38,277 nucleotides of DNA from Acidimicrobiales bacterium (GCA_020628865.1 JAHDEJ010000042.1:1-38277); one strand, 5' to 3'. Shown: positions 1-8,090, counted from the first letter of the stretch. A program made the numbers and translations. The notes: generated by a model from the letters alone, not told the origin.

Positions 1-889
1 CGCGGCACCCAGTTCAGCTCATGGGCGTTCACCCGCCGAGCGCAAGAGTCCGGCCGACGCTACCTCGATCACCGAATCGGATGCGCTGCAATGCGCCAAC
101 CTTGTGGAAGGCGTGCCAATCATCCAGCCGGGACGGCAGTCAGGTCTGTTCGGCCGCGTTACCGACTGGGATGCAAGCCATGGGCTTTCTCATGGCGTAT
201 CAGAGTACTTCGGCTACGTCTGGGTGCCCGATGGTTGGTCCCTCCAGTCCGATGCCAGCATCGAGATATTCGATCTCGGCGGCTATAGCGGCTGGAGCGG
301 TGTTCATGTGGTCGTTCAAGGAGTCAAGCTGACGATCCATACCCAGAGTCCAGAGCAATTCGAAGGCAACATCTATACCGGCTCGAACACAACACCAAAC
401 TTCTATCCAGTGCCAAACCACTCCGAGGCTTCGGGCGGGCGCTATGAGCTCACAGGTATTGATCTGGGCGGCGGTGGCGGAGGGCTCTTCAGCTACGACG
501 TAGAGATGTCGCTTGTGCCCGACAACGGGAACTACAACACACCTGCGGCCGCTGAGCCCTGCCGTCTTCTCCACGACATCGAAGCATGGAGTGACTACTA
601 CGACTCTGATCTGATCGCAGCAATGTACGGAGTGCAAGCCGCCGCTGAGACGATCGTAGAGTCGCTTCCGCTCCACTCCTGCGTTGACACAGCGAACGAC
701 TACTTCGTCCTCAACAGCGCCCGAGGCGTATCGGTCGTCGAAGACGTAGTCGACTGCGCACGATCTGGAATCGGTGCAACCGGCAACGGAGCGCCCCTCA
801 CATCCACGATCGGGAAGGTCTCGTTCGTCGTCTCCGTCGCTAACAACGTTGATGTCGTACTTCTCGACGTTCTCGAGGTGGACTACTAG
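1..889 (+). CDS. Hypothetical protein, 5'-partial
   Basis: The frame is open from the first complete codon (base 2) to a TAG at 887-889, so the gene begins outside the window. A GTG at 104 is only an internal possible start. I do not recognise the family. The visible part is about 295 residues, with aromatic/Gly-rich beta-like stretches (a run of six Gly near bases 467-485) and few long helices except near the C-terminus. It has acidic and Asn/Ser/Thr-rich segments, as in secreted or surface proteins, and no transmembrane segment is evident. It lies upstream of a recombinase remnant and looks somewhat less GC-rich than the rest of the window. It may be cargo of a decayed element, which is inference. 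Confidence 0.55.
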   Translation, partial: AAPSSAHGRSPAERKSPADATSITESDALQCANLVEGVPIIQPGRQSGLFGRVTDWDASHGLSHGVSEYFGYVWVPDGWSLQSDASIEIFDLGGYSGWSGVHVVVQGVKLTIHTQSPEQFEGNIYTGSNTTPNFYPVPNHSEASGGRYELTGIDLGGGGGGLFSYDVEMSLVPDNGNYNTPAAAEPCRLLHDIEAWSDYYDSDLIAAMYGVQAAAETIVESLPLHSCVDTANDYFVLNSARGVSVVEDVVDCARSGIGATGNGAPLTSTIGKVSFVVSVANNVDVVLLDVLEVDY

Positions 890-916
890 CCAGCACTCAA
901 CTCGACGACGCCCTCA

Positions 917-959
917 GATTCTGGGTTCACATCCCGAGACCAGATGTGAATCCAGAATC
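917..959. repeat. 17-bp inverted repeat / hairpin
   Basis: The arm at 917-933 and the arm at 943-959 are reverse complements at 16 of 17 positions, with a 9-nt loop. It starts 27 nt after the stop of the preceding ORF. There is no T-tract on either side, so it is not a classical intrinsic terminator. It could be a factor-independent stop of an actinobacterial kind, a 3' stabilising stem, or the relic of a mobile-element end. The rest of 890-1025 shows no coding signal. Confidence 0.6.
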
Positions 960-1952
960 GCCCTTGTAGGGCGCGAACAGTCGCCCGGTCAACAGCGGTT
1001 CACCGCAGCACATTCAACCTGGGCGATGGAGGGTGGCCCCCGGCATCGTTTCGTGGATGGCACCGACTACCCCGGAAACCATGAAGTCCTGGTTGACGCC
1101 CAGACGTAGGCGAGAGTCCAGGATCAGCTCCACGACAACCGGGACGGCCGCAAGCGGGAACAGCACCACATTCACTATCTGCGCGGCCTGCTCAGATGCG
1201 GGCTCTGTGGTGCTCGTGTCGGGTTGACCCTCTCCCGAGGAAAGAGGGGCAGCTACTACCCGTACTTCTATTGCATCAACCGCCAGAAAACCGGCACATG
1301 CGACCTGCGCTACGTCCCGGTGCTCCAGGTCGAAGAAACCACCGCCCGCTACTTCGCTCATCTCGATATCGAAGACGAACACCTCGACGACATCGAAGCC
1401 GAGGTCAAGACACATCTCAGCGAACACTTCCACGACGCCGACCAGCAACGCCAGCGCTGGACCAGCCAACTTGAGCAGAACCGCGACGAAGAACGCGCCC
1501 TGCTCCAAGCCCACTACCAACAAGCCGTCTCGCTCGAACTACTCCGAGAAGAACAGACTCGCATTGCGAAGGACCGCAAACGCCTTGAACGCGTCCTGGG
1601 CGCAGCCCAGGCCGAAAAGGAACAATTCGAACGGGCGCTACACAACGCCATCGGGCAAGCCCGCCAGCTCTACCCGACCTACGAAGCCGCCCCCGACAGC
1701 TTGAAAGGCAAACTCGCCCATACGTTCTTCTCCAACATCTACCTCGGCAACGACGGCATCATGGCCGTCGACCTGCGAGAACCATGGCCACAACTCCTCA
1801 ACCGAAACATCATCGCCAGACTCCGAGCTGAGAGCGATCTCGACATTCTCGACAAACTTGCTGACAAACCCACAGACGCCCACGAGGAACTACCAGAGAT
1901 CGACGTCAGTGGCTACGAGCGGCCCTGCGGCCAACTCGCCTGGGAATCAAAG

Positions 1953-1983
1953 AACCCCCGCTGCCGAAAGACAGACGGGGGTT
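1953..1983 (-). terminator. Possible terminator of tRNA-Ser(CGA)
   Basis: The 8-bp perfect arms 1953-1960 and 1976-1983 (AACCCCCG / CGGGGGTT) enclose a 15-nt loop, 15 nt beyond the encoded CCA of the minus-strand tRNA. Reading the minus strand, a short T-containing stretch (TTCTTTG) overlaps and follows the second arm. It could equally act on the plus strand, for the recombinase remnant. Confidence 0.5.
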
Positions 1984-1998
1984 CGAACTTGACACTTT

Positions 1999-2088
1999 TG
2001 GCGGAAGGTGAGGGATTCGAACCCTCGGTGACCCGGAGGCCACAACGGCTTTCGAGGCCGCCCCATTCGTCCGCTCTGGCAACCTTCC
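1999..2088 (-). tRNA. tRNA-Ser (anticodon CGA)
   Basis: Minus-strand cloverleaf. The acceptor GGAAGGT pairs fully with ACCTTCC, followed by discriminator G and an encoded CCA at 1999-2001. The anticodon arm GCGGC / GCCGT encloses the loop CTCGAAA, giving anticodon CGA (reads UCG). A long variable arm, typical of class II Ser tRNAs, precedes a GGTTCGAATCC T-loop. The neighbouring recombinase remnant ends against its 3' side, so the tRNA 3' end was probably an integration site. Confidence 0.95.
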
Positions 2089-2095
2089 GGGGTCG

Positions 2096-2124
2096 AGGTT
2101 AGTGATCCACCTCCGGCGCGCCAA
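2096..2124 (-). promoter_or_regulatory. Likely promoter of tRNA-Ser(CGA)
   Basis: On the minus strand a -35-like TTGGCG (2119-2124) and a -10-like TAACCT (2096-2101) are 17 nt apart. The -10 lies 7 nt before the mature tRNA 5' end. Spacing and position fit a sigma-A promoter, but the match is not perfect. Confidence 0.5.
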
Positions 2125-2157
2125 CGTGCGGCGACCGCAGATCGTAGGATTCGGGCG

Positions 2158-2634
2158 ATGGAGATCATCGAGGACGACGCGACCGGTGAGGCGATTCAGG
2201 CGTTGCTTCGACGTCACGCCGAAGGGATGTTGGCGAACTCGCCGAAGGACGCGTGCCATTTCCTCGACGTGAGCGAGTTCCAACGCGAGGACGTCACCCT
2301 CTGGACGATCTGGGATGGCGATGCGTTGGCGGGATGCGGCGCGCTCCGTGAGATCGATGCGACCCATGGCGAGCTGAAGTCCATGCGAACTGCCGACGAG
2401 CATCTCGGCAAGGGTGCGGGCCGCCGGATGTTGGCCCACATCACCGACACGGCGAGGGCGCGGGGCTACGAACGCGTCAGCCTGGAGACCGGCTCGACCG
2501 AAGCGTTCGCCGCCGCCATCCATCTGTACGAGAGCGTCGGTTTCGAGGCCTGCGGTCCGTTCGCCGGTTACGAGGAGAACCCGTTCAGCCGGTTCTTCAC
2601 GCTGACCCTCACCGACCCACCGACGCCCGAATGA
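2158..2634 (+). CDS. GNAT-family N-acetyltransferase
   Basis: This 158-residue protein has a single GNAT fold. GNAT enzymes transfer acetyl from acetyl-CoA to an amine, and the substrate here is not predictable. Visible are the beta4 region (ALAGCGALREID), the acetyl-CoA pyrophosphate loop HLGKGAGRRMLAHI (about residues 80-95), and the C-terminal AIHLYESVGFEACGPF motif typical of small soluble GNATs. A -10-like TAGGAT (2145-2150) ends only 7 nt before the ATG and there is no Shine-Dalgarno, so the mRNA may be leaderless. The stop overlaps the ATG of the M20 peptidase gene (ATGA), implying co-transcription and possibly a shared amino-acid or peptide substrate. Confidence 0.85.
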   Translation: MEIIEDDATGEAIQALLRRHAEGMLANSPKDACHFLDVSEFQREDVTLWTIWDGDALAGCGALREIDATHGELKSMRTADEHLGKGAGRRMLAHITDTARARGYERVSLETGSTEAFAAAIHLYESVGFEACGPFAGYEENPFSRFFTLTLTDPPTPE

Positions 2635-3794
2635 CGGATCGCCGGGCCGAGCTGATCCGTCTCACGTCGGAGTTCGTCGGCTTTCCGACCGTGAACCCTC
2701 CGGGCACCGACCTGGCTGCCTGCCAGGACTGGATTCGATCCACGCTCGACTCGTTCGGTATCGCCCACGAAACCCACGACAGCTCCACCGTCGGTGGGCC
2801 GCACCAGGTGATTGTGGGGTCCATCGGAGACACCGGGCCGGTCATGTATCTCCATGGCCACTACGACGTCGTTCCCGTGTTCGACGATGCCCAGTTCGTG
2901 GCGAAGGAGGTGGACGGCCTGCTCATGGGACGAGGCACCTGCGACATGAAGGGTGGGCTGGTGGCGATGCTGCTTGCGGCCGTCGACCACCGTGACTCCG
3001 GCGGATCTGGCCGGCTGCGCCTCGTCTTCGTGCCCGATGAGGAGACCGGCGGCGCCAATGGTTCGGAGCGCTTGGAAGAGCTCGGCGTGATCACGCCGGA
3101 CGACGCGGTCGGGGCGATCGTGGCCGAGCCGAGCCACCCGGACATCTGGTATGCCGCGCGGGCCGCCTTCACCGTCGAAGTCACGGTCGCGGGCCGCGCC
3201 GCGCACGTCGGTCTGAGCTACACCGGCGCCAACGCGCTGGAAGCCGCCCAGCCGGTGCTGGCCGACTTGTTTGCCATGGCAGCGTCGGTCGCCGAGCACC
3301 GAACCGACATGCGCATCGAACCCGAAGCGGCGAGGGCGTCGATCATGCTGATCGGCGGAACGTCTGGCGGCGGAGCGAACTTCAACATCGTTCCCGACGA
3401 GTTCCGCTTCACGATCGACCGGCGACCCAACCCGGACGAGGACTACGCCACGGTCAAGGCCGACCTGATCGGCCGGCTCGAGGCGCTGGCGCGGGAGCAT
3501 CCGATCTCGTGGCAGGTCCTGCAGGACGTCGACCCGGCACGCACGCCGGTCGACTCGCCGCTGATCCGCCACACCGAGGCCGCCGTACACGAGGTGACCG
3601 GCCGACGGGCGCCGCTGAGCATGTGCCCGGGCTGCCTCGAAACGCGGGTCTACTCGAGGCTCGGCATCGACGCGGTGGCCTACGGACCCGGACCGATGGC
3701 AGTCATGCACGCACCCGACGAGCACGTGCCCATCCAGAACCTCGTCGACGCCCACGCCATCTACCGGTCGATCCTGCAGCGCACCCTTGGCTGA
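2631..3794 (+). CDS. M20 family metallopeptidase (ArgE/DapE-like)
   Basis: This 387-residue cytosolic protein has M20/M28-type metal ligands. H77-x-D79 is in YLHGHYDVV, D105 in GRGTCDMKGG, the catalytic/ligand pair E137-E138 in VPDEETGG, and a late His in VMHAPDEHVP. The dimerisation domain (about 175-290) interrupts the catalytic domain as usual, and the length is normal. Members hydrolyse amide bonds of N-acyl amino acids or succinyl-diaminopimelate. Nothing here fixes the substrate, so no symbol is given. The ATG overlaps the stop of the upstream acetyltransferase gene, so an acetylation/deacylation pair acting on one small amine is plausible but inferred. Confidence 0.88.
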   Translation: MTDRRAELIRLTSEFVGFPTVNPPGTDLAACQDWIRSTLDSFGIAHETHDSSTVGGPHQVIVGSIGDTGPVMYLHGHYDVVPVFDDAQFVAKEVDGLLMGRGTCDMKGGLVAMLLAAVDHRDSGGSGRLRLVFVPDEETGGANGSERLEELGVITPDDAVGAIVAEPSHPDIWYAARAAFTVEVTVAGRAAHVGLSYTGANALEAAQPVLADLFAMAASVAEHRTDMRIEPEAARASIMLIGGTSGGGANFNIVPDEFRFTIDRRPNPDEDYATVKADLIGRLEALAREHPISWQVLQDVDPARTPVDSPLIRHTEAAVHEVTGRRAPLSMCPGCLETRVYSRLGIDAVAYGPGPMAVMHAPDEHVPIQNLVDAHAIYRSILQRTLG

Positions 3795-3819
3795 CCCAGC
3801 CAGCGCGACGGACACCTGA

Positions 3820-5394
3820 TCAGAGGTCGGTGGAGAACGGCGGCGGCGTGATGTCCAGCTCCGCCATGACGGTGGACCATCGGCCGTGAGCTCGCCGAGC
3901 CTCTCCTTCGTGGCCCTGCTGGAGGAGCGCCCGAACCAACAGCAGGTGGGCCGCATCGTCGAACTCGTCCACGTCGATCAGACGGTGCGCGAGGACTGCC
4001 GCGCCGTGGCCGTCGCCGCCGTCCATTGCTGCAGCGCCGAGCCGATGCGCAGCGTCGACAAACCGTCGACGGGCCGTGTCTCGCACACTCGCCGACCAGT
4101 CTTCGTAGGCGTCTTCGGGAAGGAACTCGCCGACATACAGCTCAGTGATGCGTTGGTCATCGTCCTCATCGAGCAGTTCGGCCAGGTCGGTGTGCACCTC
4201 AGCGAGGTCGAGGGCGATGGTGTCGCGGTCGGCAATCACTCCCCCGCCCAAGATGCGGCGAACCGCCGACAGCTGGACCGATAGGCGAGGGCCGAGCTTC
4301 CGCGGGTTGGTCTCGTCCGGCCACAGCCGGTCGAACAGGACGTCACGCGTGACCGGCCAGCCCTGCGCGGCGACCAGGTACTTGCACAGCTGCCGTGCCC
4401 GTCGAGATCCCCATGCGGAGGTGGGCACCTCCACACCGTCGACCTCGACGGCGAATCGCCCAAGCGTTCGCACCACAACGGACGGGGTGGCTTCCGTCGA
4501 CATCGTTCGTTCCGTGACCTCTCCCGTCACGAACCGTTGGACGTCGTCCACCCACGACCTGTCCCCCGCGTACTGGAAGTGGTCTGCGCCTTCGATCTCG
4601 ATGAGCGTCGCATCAGGCAGGAGCGATGCGGTTTCGCGCGCCCACTCGATCGGGATCACCGGGTCGTCGATGCAGTGCAAGAGGAGCACGGGCACACCGA
4701 CGGAGGGAAGGATGTCGCGCACGTCGATCCCGGCTGAGATCTCCAGCATCTCTCGCAACGACGCCCGATCGGTCGTGACGCGTTCGTATCGGCGGTGCCA
4801 TGCGAGGAACTCCTCGTTGTCCGCCAGCGACGGAGCGAACCCGGCGGCAACCGGCGACTCCTCGGTCCCATACAACGCGCAGTAGGCGTCGAAACGGAGA
4901 CGCATCTCGGCCATCGCCTCCTCATCGAGGCCCGGTGGGCTGGTGTAGGCCGCCGACCCGTGGAGGATGATGCCGTTGACACGATCCGGGTAGGTGGCAG
5001 CGAAGAGCAGACTCATGGGCCCGCCTTCCGAGCAGCCGTAGAGGAACGCTCGGTCGAGCCCAGCAGCATCCATGACCGCTTCGAGATCGTGCACCCGCTC
5101 GTCGATGCCAGGCATCTGCGTTCGCCGGTCGGAGGCGCCAGTGCCGCGTTTGTCGAAGTGCACCCACCGACAGAACGACGAGAGCTCGTCGAGCATCGAG
5201 CGGATGTCAGGCCATTCCCAGGCCGCTTCGACATTCTGCGCCGTCGGGGGGATCGACACGACGGCCGGCCCGTCACCGAACTCCTGATAGGCGATCCGCG
5301 CACCCTTCGCCTGCGCGAACCGAACCGGGAGGGCATCGTTTCCAGTCGGTGTGCCGGGTCCAGTGGCCATGTCGATCCCCACGGTAGACAACAC
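3820..5394 (-). CDS. Alpha/beta-hydrolase - SARP/BTAD fusion regulator
   Basis: This 524-residue protein has two parts. Residues about 25-290 form an alpha/beta hydrolase with an apparently intact triad: S122 (YGCSEGG), D243 or D244 (HCIDDPVIP) and H272 (EGADHFQYAG). Residues about 306-395 form an OmpR-like winged helix of the SARP type (VRTLGRFAVEVDGVEVP, then RARQLCKYL, RDVLFDRLWPDE and RLSVQLSAVRRILG). Residues about 396-520 form the helical BTAD domain. SARPs activate transcription, often of secondary metabolism. Here a catalytic module takes the usual sensor position. The GTG start directly follows the cupin stop, and an ATG eight codons in is an alternative start. It forms an operon with the cupin gene. 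Confidence 0.85.
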   Translation of the reverse strand: MLSTVGIDMATGPGTPTGNDALPVRFAQAKGARIAYQEFGDGPAVVSIPPTAQNVEAAWEWPDIRSMLDELSSFCRWVHFDKRGTGASDRRTQMPGIDERVHDLEAVMDAAGLDRAFLYGCSEGGPMSLLFAATYPDRVNGIILHGSAAYTSPPGLDEEAMAEMRLRFDAYCALYGTEESPVAAGFAPSLADNEEFLAWHRRYERVTTDRASLREMLEISAGIDVRDILPSVGVPVLLLHCIDDPVIPIEWARETASLLPDATLIEIEGADHFQYAGDRSWVDDVQRFVTGEVTERTMSTEATPSVVVRTLGRFAVEVDGVEVPTSAWGSRRARQLCKYLVAAQGWPVTRDVLFDRLWPDETNPRKLGPRLSVQLSAVRRILGGGVIADRDTIALDLAEVHTDLAELLDEDDDQRITELYVGEFLPEDAYEDWSASVRDTARRRFVDAAHRLGAAAMDGGDGHGAAVLAHRLIDVDEFDDAAHLLLVRALLQQGHEGEARRAHGRWSTVMAELDITPPPFSTDL

Positions 5395-5913
5395 TCAGCG
5401 ATCGAGGGGCGCCGGAGGCGGGCCGAGGGTGTCGATTCCGTGCTGGTCGAGCACCATTGCGACGTTGCCGGGGTCGATGTCCATCGGTGCCGGCAGCGCC
5501 GGTTCGTTCACGGGTTCGCCGAGCGCTCGGAACATGCGGTCGAAGCGGGGTGCCGTGCCCGGCGTGACGGACGCCGTGACGCTCAGCATGCGGGCGGTCT
5601 CGGACAGCACCTGGAACGTGTGGGGCACCCCGTGCGGCAGATAGGCCGTTCCCCCGGTGCCGGTGACGGCCTCAGTGTCGCCGCTGCGGAAGGCGACTTC
5701 GCCCTCCAGCACGACGACGAGTTCATCCTCGTCGCGGTGGCAGTGCAGCGGCGGGCCGAACCCGCGCGGAGCGAGAAACTCGACGGCGGTGAGCGCTCCC
5801 GACTCGCCGGCCGTGGCCTTGAACGTGACGAGGTTGTCGAGCGCATGCATGTGCTCCCCTTCGTCCCGGTCGAGCACGCTGATGTTGTCCTGATGAAGTG
5901 TCTTCGTATCCAT
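5395..5913 (-). CDS. Single-domain cupin protein
   Basis: This 172-residue protein has one conserved cupin barrel. Motif 1 is PPLHCHRDEDELVVVLEGE, giving metal ligands H57, H59 and probably E64. Motif 2 is YLPHGVPHTFQV, giving H98. It resembles quercetin-dioxygenase-like cupins, but those enzymes usually have two barrels and the substrate cannot be assigned. The stop codon is immediately followed by the GTG of the hydrolase-SARP gene, so the two are co-transcribed with the cupin first. It may make or modify the small molecule read or destroyed by the hydrolase domain, which is inference. Confidence 0.82.
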   Translation of the reverse strand: MDTKTLHQDNISVLDRDEGEHMHALDNLVTFKATAGESGALTAVEFLAPRGFGPPLHCHRDEDELVVVLEGEVAFRSGDTEAVTGTGGTAYLPHGVPHTFQVLSETARMLSVTASVTPGTAPRFDRMFRALGEPVNEPALPAPMDIDPGNVAMVLDQHGIDTLGPPPAPLDR

Positions 5914-6034
5914 GCGGACACCCTGACGAACCGGTCTTTCGAAACCCTTTCGATCTCGTGCGGCTCCCGTCGCCTACTGAGAAGACGACGGGTTCAGTCG
6001 AGCGAATCGCCGGAACCACGCACGGCGAGAGTCA

Positions 6035-6226
6035 TCATTGCCAGCTTGCGAGCAGATCGGATGCGACAACCACGAGCGTCCCTTTGTTGAAGGCAAACTC
6101 GTGCCTAGCGCCTCGCGGGTGCGGCAATAGCTCGTCGACTCTCAATCCTTCGAGCCTGTTGAGCCCTATGGACGACTCGTCCGCAACGGAGAGGTCGACC
6201 GCGACAACATCCTCGTACCGAATCAC
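6035..6226 (-). CDS. Small hypothetical protein
   Basis: This 63-residue ORF starts at GTG; a TAA lies seven codons upstream in frame, so it cannot extend far. The sequence is acidic and beta-like (RYEDVVAVDLSVADESS, ending in a hydrophobic segment before LLASWQ), with no signal peptide or membrane segment. I do not recognise it. It lies 50 nt downstream of another unknown gene on the same strand. The size and pairing recall small immunity-type proteins, but there is no direct evidence. It could be the remnant of a longer gene. Confidence 0.45.
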   Translation of the reverse strand: MIRYEDVVAVDLSVADESSIGLNRLEGLRVDELLPHPRGARHEFAFNKGTLVVVASDLLASWQ

Positions 6227-6276
6227 GAGACGTAAGGTCGGACGTTAGTCGACGACAACGCTCACCCTTTGCGGAT

Positions 6277-6783
6277 CTACATCCGGCGAAAGTCGGTTGC
6301 GACTTCCTGGATGTCGGCATCGTCGCTCACTTCTGCAAGCGCGACAAGTGCACCCAGCTCGTCAGCCCTGCCCAAATCCTCAAGGAGCTCCGCAAGGCGC
6401 CGGAACACCTCGTCGTCAGCGCCCGCCAACGCACGGTCCACTTCTACCCAGAGAAACGAATCCAGATATCCGTCCGGCAATGCCGATAGCAGTCGCCTGA
6501 CCAGAGCGATATCGCTGTGTCCTGTCGTTGCAAGATCAACAAGCTCAGGAAAGACCTCGATCCACTGTGCATGTGGCGTCGCAATCATGAGTCGTAGCGC
6601 TGATCCCCGCTCCTCGGGAACCGATAGCGCTGCTCGAAGGGTGCTGACCAGAGGCTCGTCGGAATGGGCCAGAACCTTCCGCGCCTCTGCCAACGCCAGG
6701 TCAGCCTCGAGATATCGGCGCCATGGTTCCACTCCCATCCACCGTACTTCCAGCAGCGGCGATTCGCCTTGCTGATCGAACAT
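6277..6783 (-). CDS. Hypothetical helical protein
   Basis: This ORF of 168 residues is almost wholly alpha-helical and rich in Leu, Ala, Glu and Asp. Regular helix pairs (ALAEARKVLAHSDEPLVSTL, FRRLAELLEDLGRADELGAL) suggest a HEAT/ARM-like solenoid. The family is not recognised. The ATG at 6781-6783 lies inside the SOS box at 6776-6791, so if this start is right the gene may be under LexA control. A later in-frame ATG (MGVEPWRRYLEADLALAEA) is an alternative start that would leave the box upstream. It is divergent from the DUF222 gene. Confidence 0.6.
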   Translation of the reverse strand: MFDQQGESPLLEVRWMGVEPWRRYLEADLALAEARKVLAHSDEPLVSTLRAALSVPEERGSALRLMIATPHAQWIEVFPELVDLATTGHSDIALVRRLLSALPDGYLDSFLWVEVDRALAGADDEVFRRLAELLEDLGRADELGALVALAEVSDDADIQEVATDFRRM

Positions 6784-6797
6784 CTGTTCGATATACT
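6776..6797. promoter_or_regulatory. LexA (SOS) box plus leaderless -10 element
   Basis: TCGAACATCTGTTCGA at 6776-6791 is a perfect palindrome apart from the central four bases. It matches the actinobacterial LexA consensus TCGAAC-N4-GTTCGA. It abuts TATACT (6792-6797), a good -10, which ends 6 nt before the ATG at 6804. The downstream DUF222 mRNA would therefore be leaderless and blocked by bound LexA. 13E12/DUF222 genes of mycobacteria are known members of the SOS regulon, which supports the call. Confidence 0.85.
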
Positions 6798-6803
6798 TTC
6801 TGT

Positions 6804-8074
6804 ATGGCGATGACGGTGGATTCGGGCGAGCAGTCGGTGGTCGATGACCTTCGTCATGCCCTGAAGCACCTCGCCGACGAGTACCTGCCGGGAATGGATG
6901 TGACAGAGCTCGGGGCGCTGAGCGTGGAACTCACCGAATCCCGCCGGCAGCTCGATGGAGTGATCGCGGCTGTTGTTGCCGAAGCCGCCCGGGCCGGCGT
7001 TCCTGCGTCGGTCGGTCAACGGACCATGGCCCAGTACATCGCCTCCCGTACCCACGAGCGTCCGGCCGTGATTCGCGCCGACGAACGGGTCGGCCGCTGG
7101 GTGTCGTCGCTCCGGCTGATCGAAGAGGCGATGCTCGACGGTCGCCTCTCCCGCCAACACACCGACCACCTTCGCCGGCTCGAGAACATTCGAGTCGCAA
7201 TGGCGATGCAACGGGACCAGCACCTCTTCGTCGAGTGGGCCCGAGACCTCGAATGGAAGTCATTCGAGAACGCCTGCGCGTACTGGCTCAAGGTGAACGC
7301 CGTTCGCTTCGCTCACTAACCGAGTTGTTCGCCTATCGGCTCACAACGTCGGACCAGGACGGCCCCGAACCAGACGACGAAGAGGCCATCAACACGTTCA
7401 ACGTTCGCCGGCTGCCCGATGGTCGAGTCCGAGGAACCTTCGATCTCGATCCGGTCACAGGTGAGATCGTCATGCAGCAGATCGGCGTCGAAGAGAACGC
7501 ACTGTTCAACGAGGATCAGGAGAACGGCATCCCTCGCACCGTTCCACAACGTCGGGCCAAGGCATTCGCCAACCTCGTCCGTCGGGGTGCCAACCGCTCG
7601 ACCGAGTCGGCCAAGCCACTCATCCACGTGGTCATGTCGCTCAAGGTCCTACAGAACGCCATCGCTCAGATGGCGAAGGACCCGCAGGAGCAGGACTTCA
7701 CCTCGGTGCTCGACCCGAGCGACCCCGACGGACGCTGCGAGCTGATCGACGGCACACCGATTCACCCGAAGTATGCGCTGGTCCTCCTCATGCAGGCTCG
7801 CGTCCGGCGCCAAGTGCTCACCGCAAAGAACGTCACACTCGAAGCGTCATACGAGACCCGCTTGTTCCCCGACTGGATGCACTACATCCGGCTCGTCGAA
7901 TCACGCGGCCAGTGTGCGGCTGCTGGATGCGACGCCCACCACTCCTGGCTCCACAAAGACCACCGCCAACCCCGCTCCAAGCAGGGACCTACTGCGCTGG
8001 ACAACCTCGACCCGCTCTGCCGACCCGACAACCACTTCAAGTCAGACGGCCCTCCCCTGCCCGGGCGCAGCTGA
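6804..8074 (+). pseudogene. DUF222 / HNH endonuclease gene, frameshifted
   Basis: The N-terminal DUF222 (13E12) part is read in one frame from ATG 6804 to a TAA at 7317-7319. The rest is read in another frame to 8074 and ends in an HNH nuclease domain (CAAAGC, SWLHKDHRQPRS, TALDNLDPLC). An imperfect direct repeat, GCGTACTGGCTCA at 7278 and GCCTATCGGCTCA at 7331, brackets the switch. Removing the 53 nt between the two copies would join AYWL to SDQDGPEP in frame, as in the intact paralogue at 36807. The gene therefore looks inactivated by a 53-nt insertion/duplication. Such proteins are SOS-linked nucleases of unclear role, often in repeated copies. The promoter and LexA box are still intact. 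Confidence 0.85.
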
Positions 8075-8086
8075 ACCCACGCCCGG
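8061..8086. terminator. Possible bidirectional terminator between convergent genes
   Basis: The 7-bp perfect arms CCGGGCG (8061-8067) and CGCCCGG (8080-8086) enclose a 12-nt loop holding the stop of the HNH frame. It lies 4 nt before the end of the convergent nitroreductase gene. There is no T-tract. Confidence 0.4.
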
Positions 8087-8090
8087 CTCC

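Larger units (their letters stand above)
1026..2102 (+). pseudogene. Large serine recombinase, 5'-truncated remnant
   Basis: One frame reads through the typical middle and C-terminal parts of a large serine recombinase. The recombinase-domain end is DGTDYPGNHEVLVDAQT, then a TAG at 1107-1109, then ARVQDQLHDN, LLRCGLCGAR (first CxxC of the zinc ribbon), YYPYFYC...GTCDLRY (second Cys pair) and a long charged coiled coil (about 1350-1650). The catalytic resolvase domain is absent: upstream of about 1026 no frame gives recombinase sequence. The frame then runs without a stop through the antisense of tRNA-Ser to 2102, so the original C-terminus is unclear. Truncation plus the nonsense codon make it non-functional. 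Its 3' end abuts the tRNA 3' end, the usual place for an integrated element. Confidence 0.8.

Noticed and set aside
4795-6090. 431-codon plus-strand open frame
   Set aside because: It is antisense to the hydrolase-SARP and cupin genes, with low-complexity Arg/His/Val composition and no family motif.
7235-7330. Independent start for the HNH half of the broken DUF222 gene
   Set aside because: There is no ribosome-binding site, and the stretch is an out-of-frame reading of the DUF222 domain. The 53-nt insertion explains both frames better.
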